Below are positions 10,442 through 21,074 of a DNA stretch of 64,000 nucleotides, piece by piece. Positions within the stretch are counted from its first letter, which is position 1, and the number at the start of each line of letters is the position of its first letter. The notes under the pieces were generated by a model. That model saw only the letters and a list, made by a program, of their open reading frames with translations, was not told the DNA's origin and made no database searches. This DNA is from Mycoplasma sp. (GTDB lineage: Bacteria; Bacillota_I; Bacilli_A; Mycoplasmatales; Metamycoplasmataceae), in NCBI GenBank assembly GCA_024721275.1, contig JAMPIX010000001.1:124001-188000 (forward strand), read 5' to 3'. Both the position numbers and the translations under genes were made by a program.

Positions 10442-10652
10442 ATTCAATAGTTTTCTACATAATAAAAATGTGAAGAATTCATAAAATACCTGTAATGACT
10501 TTTATATAATGACTTTTATAGAAAATAATATGTGGATAACTTATGTGATTTAGTGTTTTTTTCTTATATTTATTAATATATTTTTATTAATGAAATTTAT
10601 CTTACTTATAATATCTTTACATTTATAAAAAACATAAAAAAGAGGTAGTATT
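10442..10652 (+). other. Intergenic regulatory region with tandem repeat and DnaA box
   Basis: 211 nt without a gene. It holds a perfect tandem 14-bp duplication (10493-10506 and 10507-10520; unit TAATGACTTTTATA), a perfect DnaA box (10531-10539), and then very AT-rich DNA (10555-10620) leading to the dnaB ribosome site AGAGG near 10640. A likely -10 for dnaB is TATAAT at 10606-10611. Confidence 0.6.
10531..10539 (-). promoter_or_regulatory. Perfect DnaA box upstream of the dnaB-dnaI genes
   Basis: TGTGGATAA, i.e. TTATCCACA on the minus strand, matches the DnaA box consensus exactly. It lies 114 nt before the start of a helicase-loading operon. Only one perfect box was noticed here, so a replication origin is not supported; a DnaA-responsive promoter is the simpler inference. 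Confidence 0.55.
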
Positions 10653-11561
10653 ATGAGAGAAAACAGTGCAAAATTTTTAGTAGAATTATGTGATGAAGTT
10701 TCAACAATTAGTTTTAAAAATTTTAGAAAATTATATTCTCCTATAATTGGGGCAAATGCTGCCTTTTTATATGAATTATTAATTGATAATTATAATAGTA
10801 ATTATAGATTTACACCTTTATTATCATTTACAAAATGATCTGGAATAAATATAGAAACATTTATTGAATCAAGAAAAACCTTAGAAGCTATAGGTTTACT
10901 GCAAACTTTTGAAAAAGCGGATAATGAAACCTTTTTATTAAAAGTTTACTCTCCTCTTACACCTAGAAAATTTTTTAAAAATAAATTATTAAAAACAGAG
11001 TTTATTAAAAATGTAGGAGAAATTCATTTTGAACGTACTAAATTATCATTTGAAATTAAAGAAACTAAAAAAGATGAATTTAAAAATATATCATCAAAAT
11101 ATCATGAAATTTTCAATATTGAAAAGATAATTGAAGAAAAACCAATTATTAATGATGAAATATTTAATCTTACAAAAGAAAAAGCTATAAAAGAATTAGA
11201 GCCTCATATTTTTGTTCAATATTTAACTAAGGTTTATCCAAATAAAAATATTCTTTCAAAATTAGATTCATTTTTTGAAACCGAACTTTCATCATCATCA
11301 ATAAATCTTATTATTAATTATTCGAATGATGTAAATGGGAAAATTGTATTCAGACATGTTGAAAAAATAATTAAATCTTTTACTGAAAATAGAACTTTTT
11401 TATTTGAAGAAATAGAAATAGAATTAAGAAATGCAATATTAAATAAATCAGTTAAATTTGTTCCAAATAAATTATCAAAACAAAAAAAACTTAAAAATAA
11501 TAATTTAGAAAGTAATGAATTGACAAATAAAAATCTTTTTTCTTTATTTCAGTCATTGTAG
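10653..11561 (+). CDS. dnaB: Replication initiation protein DnaB (Bacillus-type, DnaB/DnaD family)
   Basis: 302 residues, one TGA Trp codon (10837). It is not the helicase but the primosomal DnaB/DnaD-type protein that helps load it. The N-terminal part (about 1-100) looks like a winged-helix DDBH1 domain, and the region about 180-270 has the character of the DnaD-like DDBH2 domain (FVQYLTKVYPNKNILSKLDSFF..., IINYSNDVNGKIVFRHVEKII). Identification is supported by the gene immediately downstream, a DnaI-type helicase loader, as in Firmicutes. The gap to dnaI is 12 nt with AGGAAGG as ribosome site. Confidence 0.82.
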
Positions 11562-11573
11562 GAAGGATTTTCA

Positions 11574-12395
11574 ATGAATTTAATTGAAAGAATAAATAAT
11601 TTCCCTGATGTTGCAAGAAGAATAAAAGAACTTGGTATTACTGCAGAGATGATACTTGAAAATGAAATTTTATTTGAGCAAATATTAATAGAACAAGAAG
11701 AGAATGATCAAGATAGAAATTTCATTACTTGATTTACTTTATCAAACAATAATAAGATTAAAAAAATATTTGTCAGACCAAAGCACAAGAAGTTTTTAGA
11801 TTACCAAAAATATATTTTAACTAATAAAATTTTTCCAATTAGTTCTGATGCGATATTAACTAATATAAATAATGTAGAAGGTAGGCAAAGCTTTTTTGCT
11901 CATGTTATTGATTTTATAAAGAATATAAAAGAAAAAGATCAAAAAGGACTTTATCTATATGGAAAGATGGGTATTGGAAAGACATTTTTAGCTCAGTCTG
12001 TAATTGATCACGTTTCAAAAAAATCAATAAGTGTTTCATTTGCTCCTGTTAATGAATTAATGATGAAATTAAAAACATTAATGCAAACACCAAAATTTAA
12101 CTCTCTTGTTGAAGTGTTAAAAAAATCAAGTGTTTTAGTTTTGGATGATATTGGTGCAGAAACAATTTCTGAATGATTTAGAGATGAAGTGCTATTTTCT
12201 ATATTGTCATTTAGAATGGAAAATAAATTAAAAACAATTTTTACATCTAATTATTCTATGAATGAATTATCAAAAAAAGAAGCTTTTACTTCTAATAAAA
12301 AATTTGTAGATTATGAAAAATCAAACAGACTAATGGAGAGAATAAAAGCCTTATCAGTTGAGGTTGAAATAACTGGCAAAAATTTAAGATATTAA
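11574..12395 (+). CDS. dnaI: Helicase loader DnaI (AAA+ ATPase)
   Basis: 273 residues. The N-terminal part (about 1-100) corresponds to the helicase-interacting domain; the AAA+ domain follows with Walker A GKMGIGKT (130-137) and Walker B VLVLDDIG (about 187-194), then a sensor-type segment TIFTSNY and a conserved arginine near the end. DnaI loads the replicative helicase (DnaC, at 19752) onto origin DNA. TGA Trp codons at 11731 and 12174. It forms an operon with dnaB. The N-terminal zinc-binding cysteines of Bacillus DnaI are absent, which appears common in reduced genomes. Confidence 0.92.
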
Positions 12396-12440
12396 ACTAA
12401 TAAATTTACTAAAGACATTATTTTATTCTAAATAAAATAG

Positions 12441-13510
<1,070 letters not shown>

Positions 13511-13532
13511 TTAAAAAAATTATTTTAAAAAT

Positions 13533-13570
13533 AAAAAATATTCGTCTTTATGATGAATATTTTTTTATTT
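13533..13570 (+). terminator. Rho-independent terminator after gapA
   Basis: Stem of about 12 bp (13533-13546 with 13552-13564, including one G-U pair) with a short TTTAT loop, followed by a T run (13561-13566). It is located 23 nt after the gapA stop. Confidence 0.75.
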
Positions 13571-13618
13571 AAACACTATAATTCAATTAGTAATAACTTT
13601 AAAAGAAGGTGTATTAAA

Positions 13619-14611
13619 ATGAAAAGTAAAAAAATGAATGTATTAGTTACAGGTGGTGCTGGTTATATCGGCTCTCACACAGTATATGAATTGTTAAGAG
13701 AAAAGCACACAGTAGTTGTTTTGGATAATCTTTCAACAGGTAATATTGAAGCCGTTCCCAAAGATGTTAAATTTTATGAAGGCGATCTTAGAGATTCAAA
13801 TACTCTGGATAAAATATTTAGTGAAAATAAAATAGATGCAGTAATTCATACTTCAGCTAAATTAATTGTTCCTGAATCAATTGAAGAACCAATTAAATAT
13901 TTTGAAAATAATGTTCACGGTGTTGCAGTTTTATTAGAGTCAATGAGAAAAGCTAATGTAAAAAATATAGTATTTTCATCAACAGCTGCAGTTTATGGAA
14001 AGGCAGAAACTTTTCCAATAAAAGAAGATGCACCAAAAAAACCTATACAACCATATGGTATGTCAAAATTAGCTTGTGAATGATTAATAGAAGCTGCAAA
14101 ACCTGCTTACGGATTTAATTATGTAATATTTAGATATTTCAATGTTGCAGGTGCAGATGATACTGGAGAAATTGGAGAATCAACAAAAGGAATGGAATTA
14201 ACACATTTAGTTCCTGTAGTAATTCAAACAATTGTTGGGGAAAGAGAACAAATGAGTGTATTTGGTAATGATTATGATACTCGTGATGGGTCTTGTGTTC
14301 GTGATTATGTTCATGTAAATGATTTAGCTAAAGCACACATAAAAGGAGCTTTATATACTCTTGAAGGAAAATCAGATATTTTCAATTTAGGTTCTGAAAA
14401 TGGATTTACAGTATTAGAAGTTTTAGAGAAAACAAAGAAACATTTAAAAGTTGATATAAATTATAAAATTGATTCAAGAAGACCAGGAGATCCAGATACA
14501 CTTGTTGCATCAAATAAAAAAGTTAAAGAGCTTTTAAATTGAACAAATGAAAAATCATTAGAAGAAATGATTGAAAGTGATTATAGGTGAAGAACTAATA
14601 AGAAATTTTAA
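13619..14611 (+). CDS. galE: UDP-glucose 4-epimerase
   Basis: 330 residues, extended short-chain dehydrogenase fold. NAD motif TGGAGYIG (residues 11-18), SSTAAVYG with the catalytic Ser, YGMSK with the catalytic Tyr/Lys pair, and the typical C-terminal ending DYRW. It interconverts UDP-glucose and UDP-galactose, providing galactosyl donors for glycolipids or capsule. Start at ATG 13619 is chosen because AGAAGG sits about 9 nt upstream; the longer open frame from 13550 runs through the gapA terminator and is rejected. TGA Trp codons at 14081, 14540 and 14588. The HAD gene starts 4 nt after its stop. Confidence 0.96.
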
Positions 14612-14615
14612 TAAT

Positions 14616-15500
14616 ATGAATTGTAACTATAAAGACGAAAACTATAAACTTGAAATTAAAAACAAACTATTAAAAATGAATATTTTTACAAAAAATAAAA
14701 ATGTTAATTTTCCTAAATTAGAAATTGAAATTAATAGAGAAAAAATTATTGATAATAAATTTATTTATTGCAAATTTTCTAAATCTGGAACTATTGTAAA
14801 AAATGGATTTTCAATATATGAAGAGAAAATTAATAGAATGATTGATAAAGAAATAAAAGATGATTGCTTTGTAATTGAGTTGAAGAAAATAAATATTTTT
14901 TGAGACATGGATGGAGTTATAGTTTTTAGTGAAAACCTTCATAAAAAATCATGACAAGAAGCTATTAATCACTTTTCAAAAGATAATAGTCATAATATAA
15001 ATTTAGATTCTTTCCAAGGCAAAAAAGGAATATTAAATTCTAAAACAATTGTTGAAAAATTGAATTTAGAAATTGAACCATCTGTTGTTCATAAATTTAA
15101 ACAAAATTACTTTATTGAAAATATAGTAGAAATAGAATTAAATACAGAATCTTTAAATTTAATAAAAGCTCAAGAAGAATTAAATTTTGGAAATTATCTT
15201 GTTTCTAGTTCTACTATGAGTAAACACGTAATCAATCACTTTAATATAAAAATGTCTGGTGTTGTTTTTCCAGATGAATATACTCATTCAAAACCAAGTC
15301 CAGAAATTTTTATAACATGTATGAAAAAATATAATATTGATCCCAAAACAATTTGAGTTATAGAAGATTCAGATATTGGTTTAATTGCTTCTCAGGAATT
15401 TAAAAAAGCATATAATGATATAAATTATAAGAACTATAAAAATTCTAATTTTGAAAATAAAATATTCGATCTAAATGATTTTTATTTAAAAATTTTGTAA
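14616..15500 (+). CDS. HAD hydrolase (beta-phosphoglucomutase-like) with N-terminal extension
   Basis: 294 residues. The HAD domain starts around residue 92, with the nucleophile motif WDMDGVIV (W96, D97, D99), the second motif VSSSTMS (about 203-209) and the third KPSPEIF...IEDSDIG (about 228-253). This pattern belongs to the beta-phosphoglucomutase/phosphatase subgroup with a helical cap. The first ~90 residues are lysine/isoleucine/asparagine-rich, carry no motif I recognise and are not part of ordinary HAD proteins. The gene follows galE by 4 nt, hinting at sugar-phosphate metabolism, but the substrate is unknown. TGA Trp codons at 14901, 14953 and 15354. Confidence 0.82.
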
Positions 15501-15529
15501 TCTATCTATTTTTCTATAAAATTATCCTA

Positions 15530-16075
15530 ATGGTAGAATTCATAAAATCTGCGGCTTCAAAAAAAGATTATCCGCATCATGAAAATATAGAAGTTTGTTT
15601 TATAGGAAGATCAAATGTTGGTAAATCTTCACTAATTAATGCACTAACAAAGAAAAAAATTGCCTATTCTTCTAAAATGCCTGGAAGAACTAAATTAATA
15701 AACTTTTTCCAATGAAATGATGTTGTTGTAGTTGATTTGCCTGGCTATGGATACAATAAATTATCTAAAAAAGAAAGTAAAGAAGTTACAAAAATGGTTT
15801 GTCAATATTTTACAAATAGAGAAAAAATAGATATGGTTTTATTGTTAGTAGATACAAAAGTAGGGCCAACTAATGATGACATTGAAATGATAGAACATTT
15901 AATTGAAATAAATAAGCCATTTAAAATTGTTTTAACTAAGTCAGATAAAGCGAAGCAAACCCATAAAGCAAAAACTCTTAATAAAATAACTAAAATGACA
16001 AATAACTTTATAATGACATCTTCTTCTACAAACGGAAATATATCTGAATTGAGAAAATTTATACATAATTTATAA
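15530..16075 (+). CDS. engB: Ribosome biogenesis GTP-binding protein EngB/YsxC
   Basis: 181 residues. TrmE-Era-EngA-EngB-type GTPase: G1 GRSNVGKSS (26-34), G2 region GRTK, G3 DLPGYGY, G4 TKSD and G5 SSST. It acts in late 50S subunit assembly. One TGA Trp codon (15713). The start ATG is preceded by TATAAA (15515-15520) only 9 nt upstream and by no Shine-Dalgarno, suggesting a nearly leaderless mRNA with its own promoter. Downstream is the rpsF promoter. Confidence 0.95.
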
Positions 16076-16093
16076 AAAATAACTTATTTTTAA

Positions 16094-16168
16094 TATAATA
16101 GTTTAGAGTAGTTTTACTCCTTGACTAATTTGAAGTTAGTCCAGATGACCAGAGGGAGGTATTTTTTA
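16094..16168 (+). promoter_or_regulatory. rpsF operon promoter and two-hairpin leader
   Basis: -10 TATAAT (16094-16099). The predicted transcript starts near 16105 with hairpin GAGTA (16106-16110) / TACTC (16115-16119), followed by GACTAA (16123-16128) / TTAGTC (16136-16141) with a 7-nt loop. GGGAGG (16154-16159) is the ribosome site. Leaders of rpsF operons in many bacteria bind the S6:S18 complex; whether this one does is unproven, because I cannot identify the hallmark bulge with certainty. Confidence 0.55.
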
Positions 16169-16600
16169 ATGCCAAAATATGAAATTATGTTAATACTAGA
16201 TCCACAAGGATCAGTAGAAGAAACAAAAAAACTAACTGTAGAAACTTTCGGAGAGAAATCAGTTATATCTTTCGAGAAGATGGAAAGAACTGATCTTGCT
16301 TATGCAATTAAAGGATCAATGAAAGCAATATATTTATTAGCTAATGTTGAAACAGAAGGTTCAAATATTGCTGAGTTTAAAAGAAAACTTTCATTAAGAA
16401 AAGATGTTTGAAGAGAATTAATCATTAATCTTGATGAAGAAAAGCAATTAAAAGAGAAAAAAGTTTTTAAATCTAAACGTACTTTTACTAAAAAGCCAAA
16501 TGCTAGATTTGACAGAAAACCAAATGACAAAAAGAATTTTGAAAGAAGAAATTCTGAAAATAAAAAATTAGAAAGCAATAAACCACAAAGTGATAAATAG
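16169..16600 (+). CDS. rpsF: 30S ribosomal protein S6
   Basis: 143 residues. Begins MPKYEIMLILDP, the S6 family start; the conserved core occupies about residues 1-95. A basic, low-complexity tail (about 100-143, rich in K/R/N/F) extends beyond the usual ~95-residue protein. S6 binds S18 on the platform of the 30S subunit. The start is set by GGGAGG at 16154-16159, rather than the upstream in-frame TTG (16121), which lies inside the leader hairpin. One TGA Trp codon (16409). It overlaps ssb by 11 nt. Confidence 0.95.
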
Positions 16601-17027
16601 AGTTATCATAGTAGGAAGACTTGTTAGTGATCCTAATTTAAACCAAACATCATCAGGTATTAGTTATGCAAGATTCACAGTTGCATCAACATATAGATTT
16701 TCATCAAATAATGAAAATAATAATACTGACTTTATTCCAGTAGTTGCTTGAAGACAAGCTGCTGATGTTGTTGGAAAATATACTAAAAAAGGATCTTTAA
16801 TTGCAGTAGAAGGTAGATTTACATCATCAAGTTATAAAAAAGATGGTGAAAATATAACTAGATATGAAGTTACTGCTGAAAATATTAGATTATTGGAATC
16901 AAAATCAAAATCAAATAATTCTAATAGTGACACTTTAACTTTTGCAAACGAAAATTCAACCAAAACTGAAAATAAAAAAGAAAATAAAAAAGAAAATAGC
17001 TCATTACCTTGAGATATAGACCTGTAG
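16590..17027 (+). CDS. ssb: Single-stranded DNA-binding protein
   Basis: 145 residues starting at GTG 16590, which gives [17 protein letters not shown], the standard SSB N-terminus. No ATG in frame would preserve it. The OB fold covers about 1-105 ([24 protein letters not shown]). A low-complexity linker follows, then the acidic tip LPWDIDL, the partner-binding tail of SSB. The start overlaps the end of rpsF and lacks its own Shine-Dalgarno, so it is probably coupled. TGA Trp codons at 16749 and 17010. It is flanked by rpsF and rpsR in the universal order. Confidence 0.95.
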
Positions 17028-17037
17028 GAGAAATATT

Positions 17038-17316
17038 ATGAATGGAATTAAGAAAAATAGAAGAAAAAAACCACAACTGCAAAAACAATTTGGTAACAAA
17101 AAATTTCCAAGTAAAAATAATTTACTTGAAGGAATGAAATATATAGATTATAAAAATGTTGAATTATTAGAAAACTTCATCAATAATCAAGGTAAAATTT
17201 TGCCAAGAAGAATGACAAGATTAACTGCATTTGAACAAAGACAATTATCAACTGCAATTAAAAGAGCAAGAATTATGGCTCTTTTACCTTTCGTAAAAGA
17301 AAAAAGACGTAAGTAA
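17038..17316 (+). CDS. rpsR: 30S ribosomal protein S18
   Basis: 92 residues, very basic. The conserved core [20 protein letters not shown] and [23 protein letters not shown] is intact (about residues 38-83). S18 pairs with S6 on the 30S platform. AGGAG at 17026-17030 overlaps the ssb stop region and gives an ideal spacing. It is the last gene of the rpsF-ssb-rpsR operon; no hairpin terminator is visible before gdpP, which has its own -10. Confidence 0.97.
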   Translation: MNGIKKNRRKKPQLQKQFGNKKFPSKNNLLEGMKYIDYKNVELLENFINNQGKILPRRMTRLTAFEQRQLSTAIKRARIMALLPFVKEKRRK

Positions 17317-17367
17317 TTGTATTTAGATTTTAGTTAAATTTAATATTTAATATATAATTGTTTTGTT

Positions 17368-19338
17368 ATGCAAAATAAATTATCAAAAATAGAAATAATA
17401 TTATCATTTGTTGCATTTAGTTTAATTTGTGCTGCAATTGTTTTAGTCTCTCTCTATGCTGACAAAGAGCATAAAGTTATTTTGTTATTTGGAATAGTAT
17501 CCATAATGGTTGCTGTTGTAATTTTGATGTATTTTATAAATAGAACTCTAAAAGAAGAGAGAATGATAATCAAAAAATCATATCAATATTATGTTGAAAA
17601 TATGGTTGCTAGATCAGGAATAGGAATTGTTGTTTTTGATTCTAATGAAAATATTATTTGATTATCAGATTTTCTTGTTAGAAGAGGATTTAGAAATATG
17701 ATTGGTAGAAATATCAAAGATATTAGTGCAAAGATCCAAGATTTAATTTCAACTGTTAAAGATAAAATTACCATTAAAAAGGGTAAATTCTTTTACGAAA
17801 TGGAAATTTTTTACTCAAAGCAAATGCTTTTAATAAAAGATAAAACTTCGCAAGAGTTATCAAGTAGATTTTATAAAAATGAAAGAATGGCTTTTGGAGA
17901 ATTAGAAATTGATAATTTTCAACAATTAGAATCTTATTTAACTTCAGAAGAATTATTTAAGATTCATCAAATAGTTATAAAACACTTGGATAGATTATCT
18001 GCAAACTCACAGTTTGTTTATAAACAATATACTAATTCTAAATTTTTTATAATAACAACATCTGAGACTTTTGACAAGCTTAAAGAAAGTAAATTCAAAT
18101 TTATTAATTCAATTAGAAAAAGTGCTGTTAAAGAAAATCTTAGATTGACTATTTCTTTAGGTTTTGGTTTAGATACATCTGTGTTATCTGAATTACAAAA
18201 ATATGGAAGAGAAGCATTAAGTGTTGCACAATCTCGTGGAGGAGATCAAGTTGCAATAATATCTAAAACTGCACCTCCTGAATATTTTGGTGGAAGTGTT
18301 GAAGCTATTCCGATAAGATCTACAGTTGGTTTACGTGTTCTTGCAGAGAACTTAGTAAAAAAATTAGAATCTAGTAGTATTAAAAGAGTAATAATTCACG
18401 GACATAGAAATGCCGATTTAGATGCTATTGGTTCTGCACTAGGAATTTATGCAATTGCAAGAACATTTAAAAAAGAAGCGTATATTGCTAATATGACTTA
18501 TGACGATTCAACAAAGTTAGCTATTCATAATTTGATACCAAATAATATAAAAGATGAATTATTTATTAAAAAAAATAAAGCTAAAAAATTAACTGATGAC
18601 TCTGCAATAACTGTAATTGTTGATGTTAATAATCACTATTTATTAGAAGCTATTGATGCAATAAGACAATCAAAAAATGACAATCTTTTCCTTTTTGATC
18701 ACCATAGACAAACAAATTTAGATTTCCCTCATGATGAAAAAAATGTTTATATTGATACAGCTGCTTCTTCAGCTTCGGAAATAGTAACAAACTTTTTAGA
18801 CTTTATTAAAAATAAAATTAATGTATCAAAATATATTGCTCAATTTTTATTAAATGGTATTTATCTTGACACAAATCATTTTGCTAAAACTACTTCAGCT
18901 TCAACTTTTTCAGCTGCAGCAAAATTAGAAAAAATGGGTGCTTCTTCGCAGGCAGCAATAAATTCATTGAAAGTTTCTGAAAAAGATACAAAAGTAATTA
19001 GAAAAATTGTTAGCACAGAAGAAGAAGTTAAAAAAGGAATATTCCTAGCAGTATTTGATGAAGACGCTTCAGATGTTGTGGTTTCGAAAGCTGCTGATGC
19101 AATGCTTCAAACTTATGGAAGAAGAGCTTCTTTTGTTATTGCTAAGATACCGAATACAAAATCATACAAAATGTCTGCAAGATCAATTGATTTAAACATT
19201 CAAGTAATTGCAGAAAAATTAGGTGGTGGTGGTCATTTCAGTGCTGCCGCTGTTAAAACAGAAGAAAATATAGAAATATTTAGAGAAAATGTAATACAAG
19301 CGATAGTGAGTGTGGAAAATGAAAGTAATATTAATTAA
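17368..19338 (+). CDS. gdpP: Cyclic-di-AMP phosphodiesterase GdpP
   Basis: 656 residues. Two membrane segments (about 9-30 and 38-57), a degenerate PAS-like region (about 70-130), a degenerate GGDEF domain (about 165-300; the signature reads RGGDQ), and a DHH/DHHA1 phosphodiesterase domain with HGHRNADLDAIG (344-355), DHH (444-446) and the C-terminal GGGGHFSAAA. It hydrolyses c-di-AMP to pApA and so controls potassium and osmotic homeostasis. TATAAT at 17353-17358 lies 9 nt before the ATG, with no Shine-Dalgarno. Its last 20 nt overlap rplI; the gdpP-rplI-dnaC order matches Firmicutes. One TGA Trp codon (17659). Confidence 0.95.
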
Positions 19339-19759
19339 AGATAGTAAACATGGAAAGAAAAATTCTGTAATAGAAGTTGCAGATGGTTTTGCAAAAAACT
19401 TTTTAATTAAAAATGGTTTTGCTCAACCATATAATTCTGGAACTAAAAAATCTCTTGAAAAAAGAAATGAAATTCTTAAAGAAAAACATGAAGAAAATAT
19501 TAAGAATGCTAATTTATTAAAACAAGAAATTGAAAAAATTACATTGAAATATAAATTAAAAGTTGATAACATGGCCGTTCATGGTTCTATAACTCATAAG
19601 CCGATTTTAAAAGATTTAAAATCAATGGGAATAAATGTAGACAGATATTCATTGCCTAATCATATTCATGTAAATACTTTAGGTATATCAAAAATTGAAG
19701 TGTCTCTATACGACAATGTAAAAGCTACGTTAAAAATAGAGGTTTCAAAGGATGAGTAA
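19319..19759 (+). CDS. rplI: 50S ribosomal protein L9
   Basis: 146 residues. Begins MKVILIKDSKHGKKNSVIEVADGFAKNFL, the L9 N-terminal domain; a long connecting helix (about 45-80) and a C-terminal rRNA-binding domain follow. The start is ATG 19319, which gives the canonical N-terminus; the alternative upstream in-frame start would add MWK. It overlaps gdpP by 20 nt and dnaC by 8 nt, so all three are coupled. Confidence 0.96.
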   Translation: MKVILIKDSKHGKKNSVIEVADGFAKNFLIKNGFAQPYNSGTKKSLEKRNEILKEKHEENIKNANLLKQEIEKITLKYKLKVDNMAVHGSITHKPILKDLKSMGINVDRYSLPNHIHVNTLGISKIEVSLYDNVKATLKIEVSKDE

Positions 19760-21074
19760 ACACCACTCCTTAGAAATTGAAAAATCAATTTTAGGAAGCT
19801 TAATAATTGATGCAAAGCATTTAGATAGATTATTAATTGTAATGAATGAAAATCAATTTTATTTTAATTCAAATAAAATAATTTTTACTGCAATAAAAGA
19901 TATTCATGAAAGCGGAAAAATAGTAGAACCAGCTTTAATTATTTCTAGACTTCAAAGATTGGGTCAATTTGAAAAATTAGGCGGTAAAGATTATATAAAC
20001 AATTTATTAAACTCAGCAGCATTACCAAAGAACTTCAATTCACTTGTTAAAGAATTAGATGAATTATATAAACTTAGAAACTTTGATAAAGTGTTAGGTA
20101 ATTTATCTAATGATATTAAAAAGCCTAATATTTCTACAATGGATTTTTTGACTAGAGCTGAAGAAGAAATATTTGAAGCAACAAGAGATACATCTCCAAC
20201 TAAAATATTAAATTCTAAAGAAGTGATTGAAGAAACAATCAAAAAGTTAGAAGGAAGAGCATCTGGTCAAATAGCAAACGGAATAGCTACAGAATTTGAA
20301 CAATTAGATACTTTACTTGGTGGGATGCATAATGGTGACTTAGTTATTTTAGCTGCACGTCCATCAATGGGTAAAACTGCATTTGCATTAAATCTTGCTA
20401 TGAATATAGCGAAAAAAAGCAATGTTGCCTTTTTCTCGTTAGAAATGCCTGCAGAACAACTTATGACAAGAGTGCTTGCATCAACTTCAATAATTAATTT
20501 ATCAAAAATAAATAAATCACAAACATTAACTGAAGGTGATTGAAGAAAAATTTATTTTGCAAGAAAAGAAATTAGCAAAATGAATTTATTTATAGATGAT
20601 TCACCATCTCTAACTTTAGCAGAGTTGTTATGAAAAGCTAGAAAATTAAAACAAAATCAAAAAATAGATATGATTTTAATTGATTATATGCAATTAATAA
20701 ATCATTCAACAGGAAAAGAAAATAATAGACAAGCAGAAGTTTCAGCAATTTCGAGATCATTAAAGCAATTAGCTAGAGAATTAAAAGTTCCAGTAATAGC
20801 TTTATCACAACTTTCACGTAAAGTTGAACAAAGAGAAAACAAAACACCTATGATGTCTGATTTAAGAGAATCGGGTGCAATAGAACAAGACGCAGATCTA
20901 ATAGTATTTCTTTATAGAGAAGATTACTATAACAAAAAAGATCAACAGAGAGAAGTCCAACAAGTTGAAATAATTGTTTCTAAGCATAGAAATGGACCTA
21001 CAGGAATTGTTAAATTAAACTTTACTCCATCATATGGTTTATTTACAGATGATGCAAACGGAGATGAATACTAA
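19752..21074 (+). CDS. dnaC: Replicative DNA helicase
   Basis: 440 residues; E. coli DnaB homologue (named DnaC in Bacillus). N-terminal primase-binding domain (about 1-110) starting with LEIEKSILGSLI, linker helix, and a RecA-type motor with Walker A RPSMGKTA (203-210), Walker B LIDYMQLI, and the DnaB-helicase segment SQLSRKVEQRENKTPMMSDLRESG. It unwinds DNA at the fork and is loaded by DnaI encoded at 11574. TGA Trp codons near 20541 and 20631. Its start overlaps the rplI stop (ATGAGTAA), and its stop abuts the next start with no gap. Confidence 0.97.

Noticed and set aside
10442-10652. Possible replication origin
   Set aside because: Only one perfect DnaA box, no visible cluster, and dnaA/dnaN are not adjacent; kept as a promoter feature only.
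13550-13618. Upstream extension of galE from ATG 13550
   Set aside because: It would be translated from within the gapA terminator; ATG 13619 has the ribosome site and the canonical N-terminus.
16121-16168. TTG start for rpsF at 16121
   Set aside because: It lies inside the leader hairpin and adds residues not found in S6; GGGAGG points to ATG 16169.
17368-19338. Apparent early stops in most genes (TGA)
   Set aside because: Not frameshifts or pseudogenes: TGA falls at conserved Trp positions throughout, so genetic code 4 applies.
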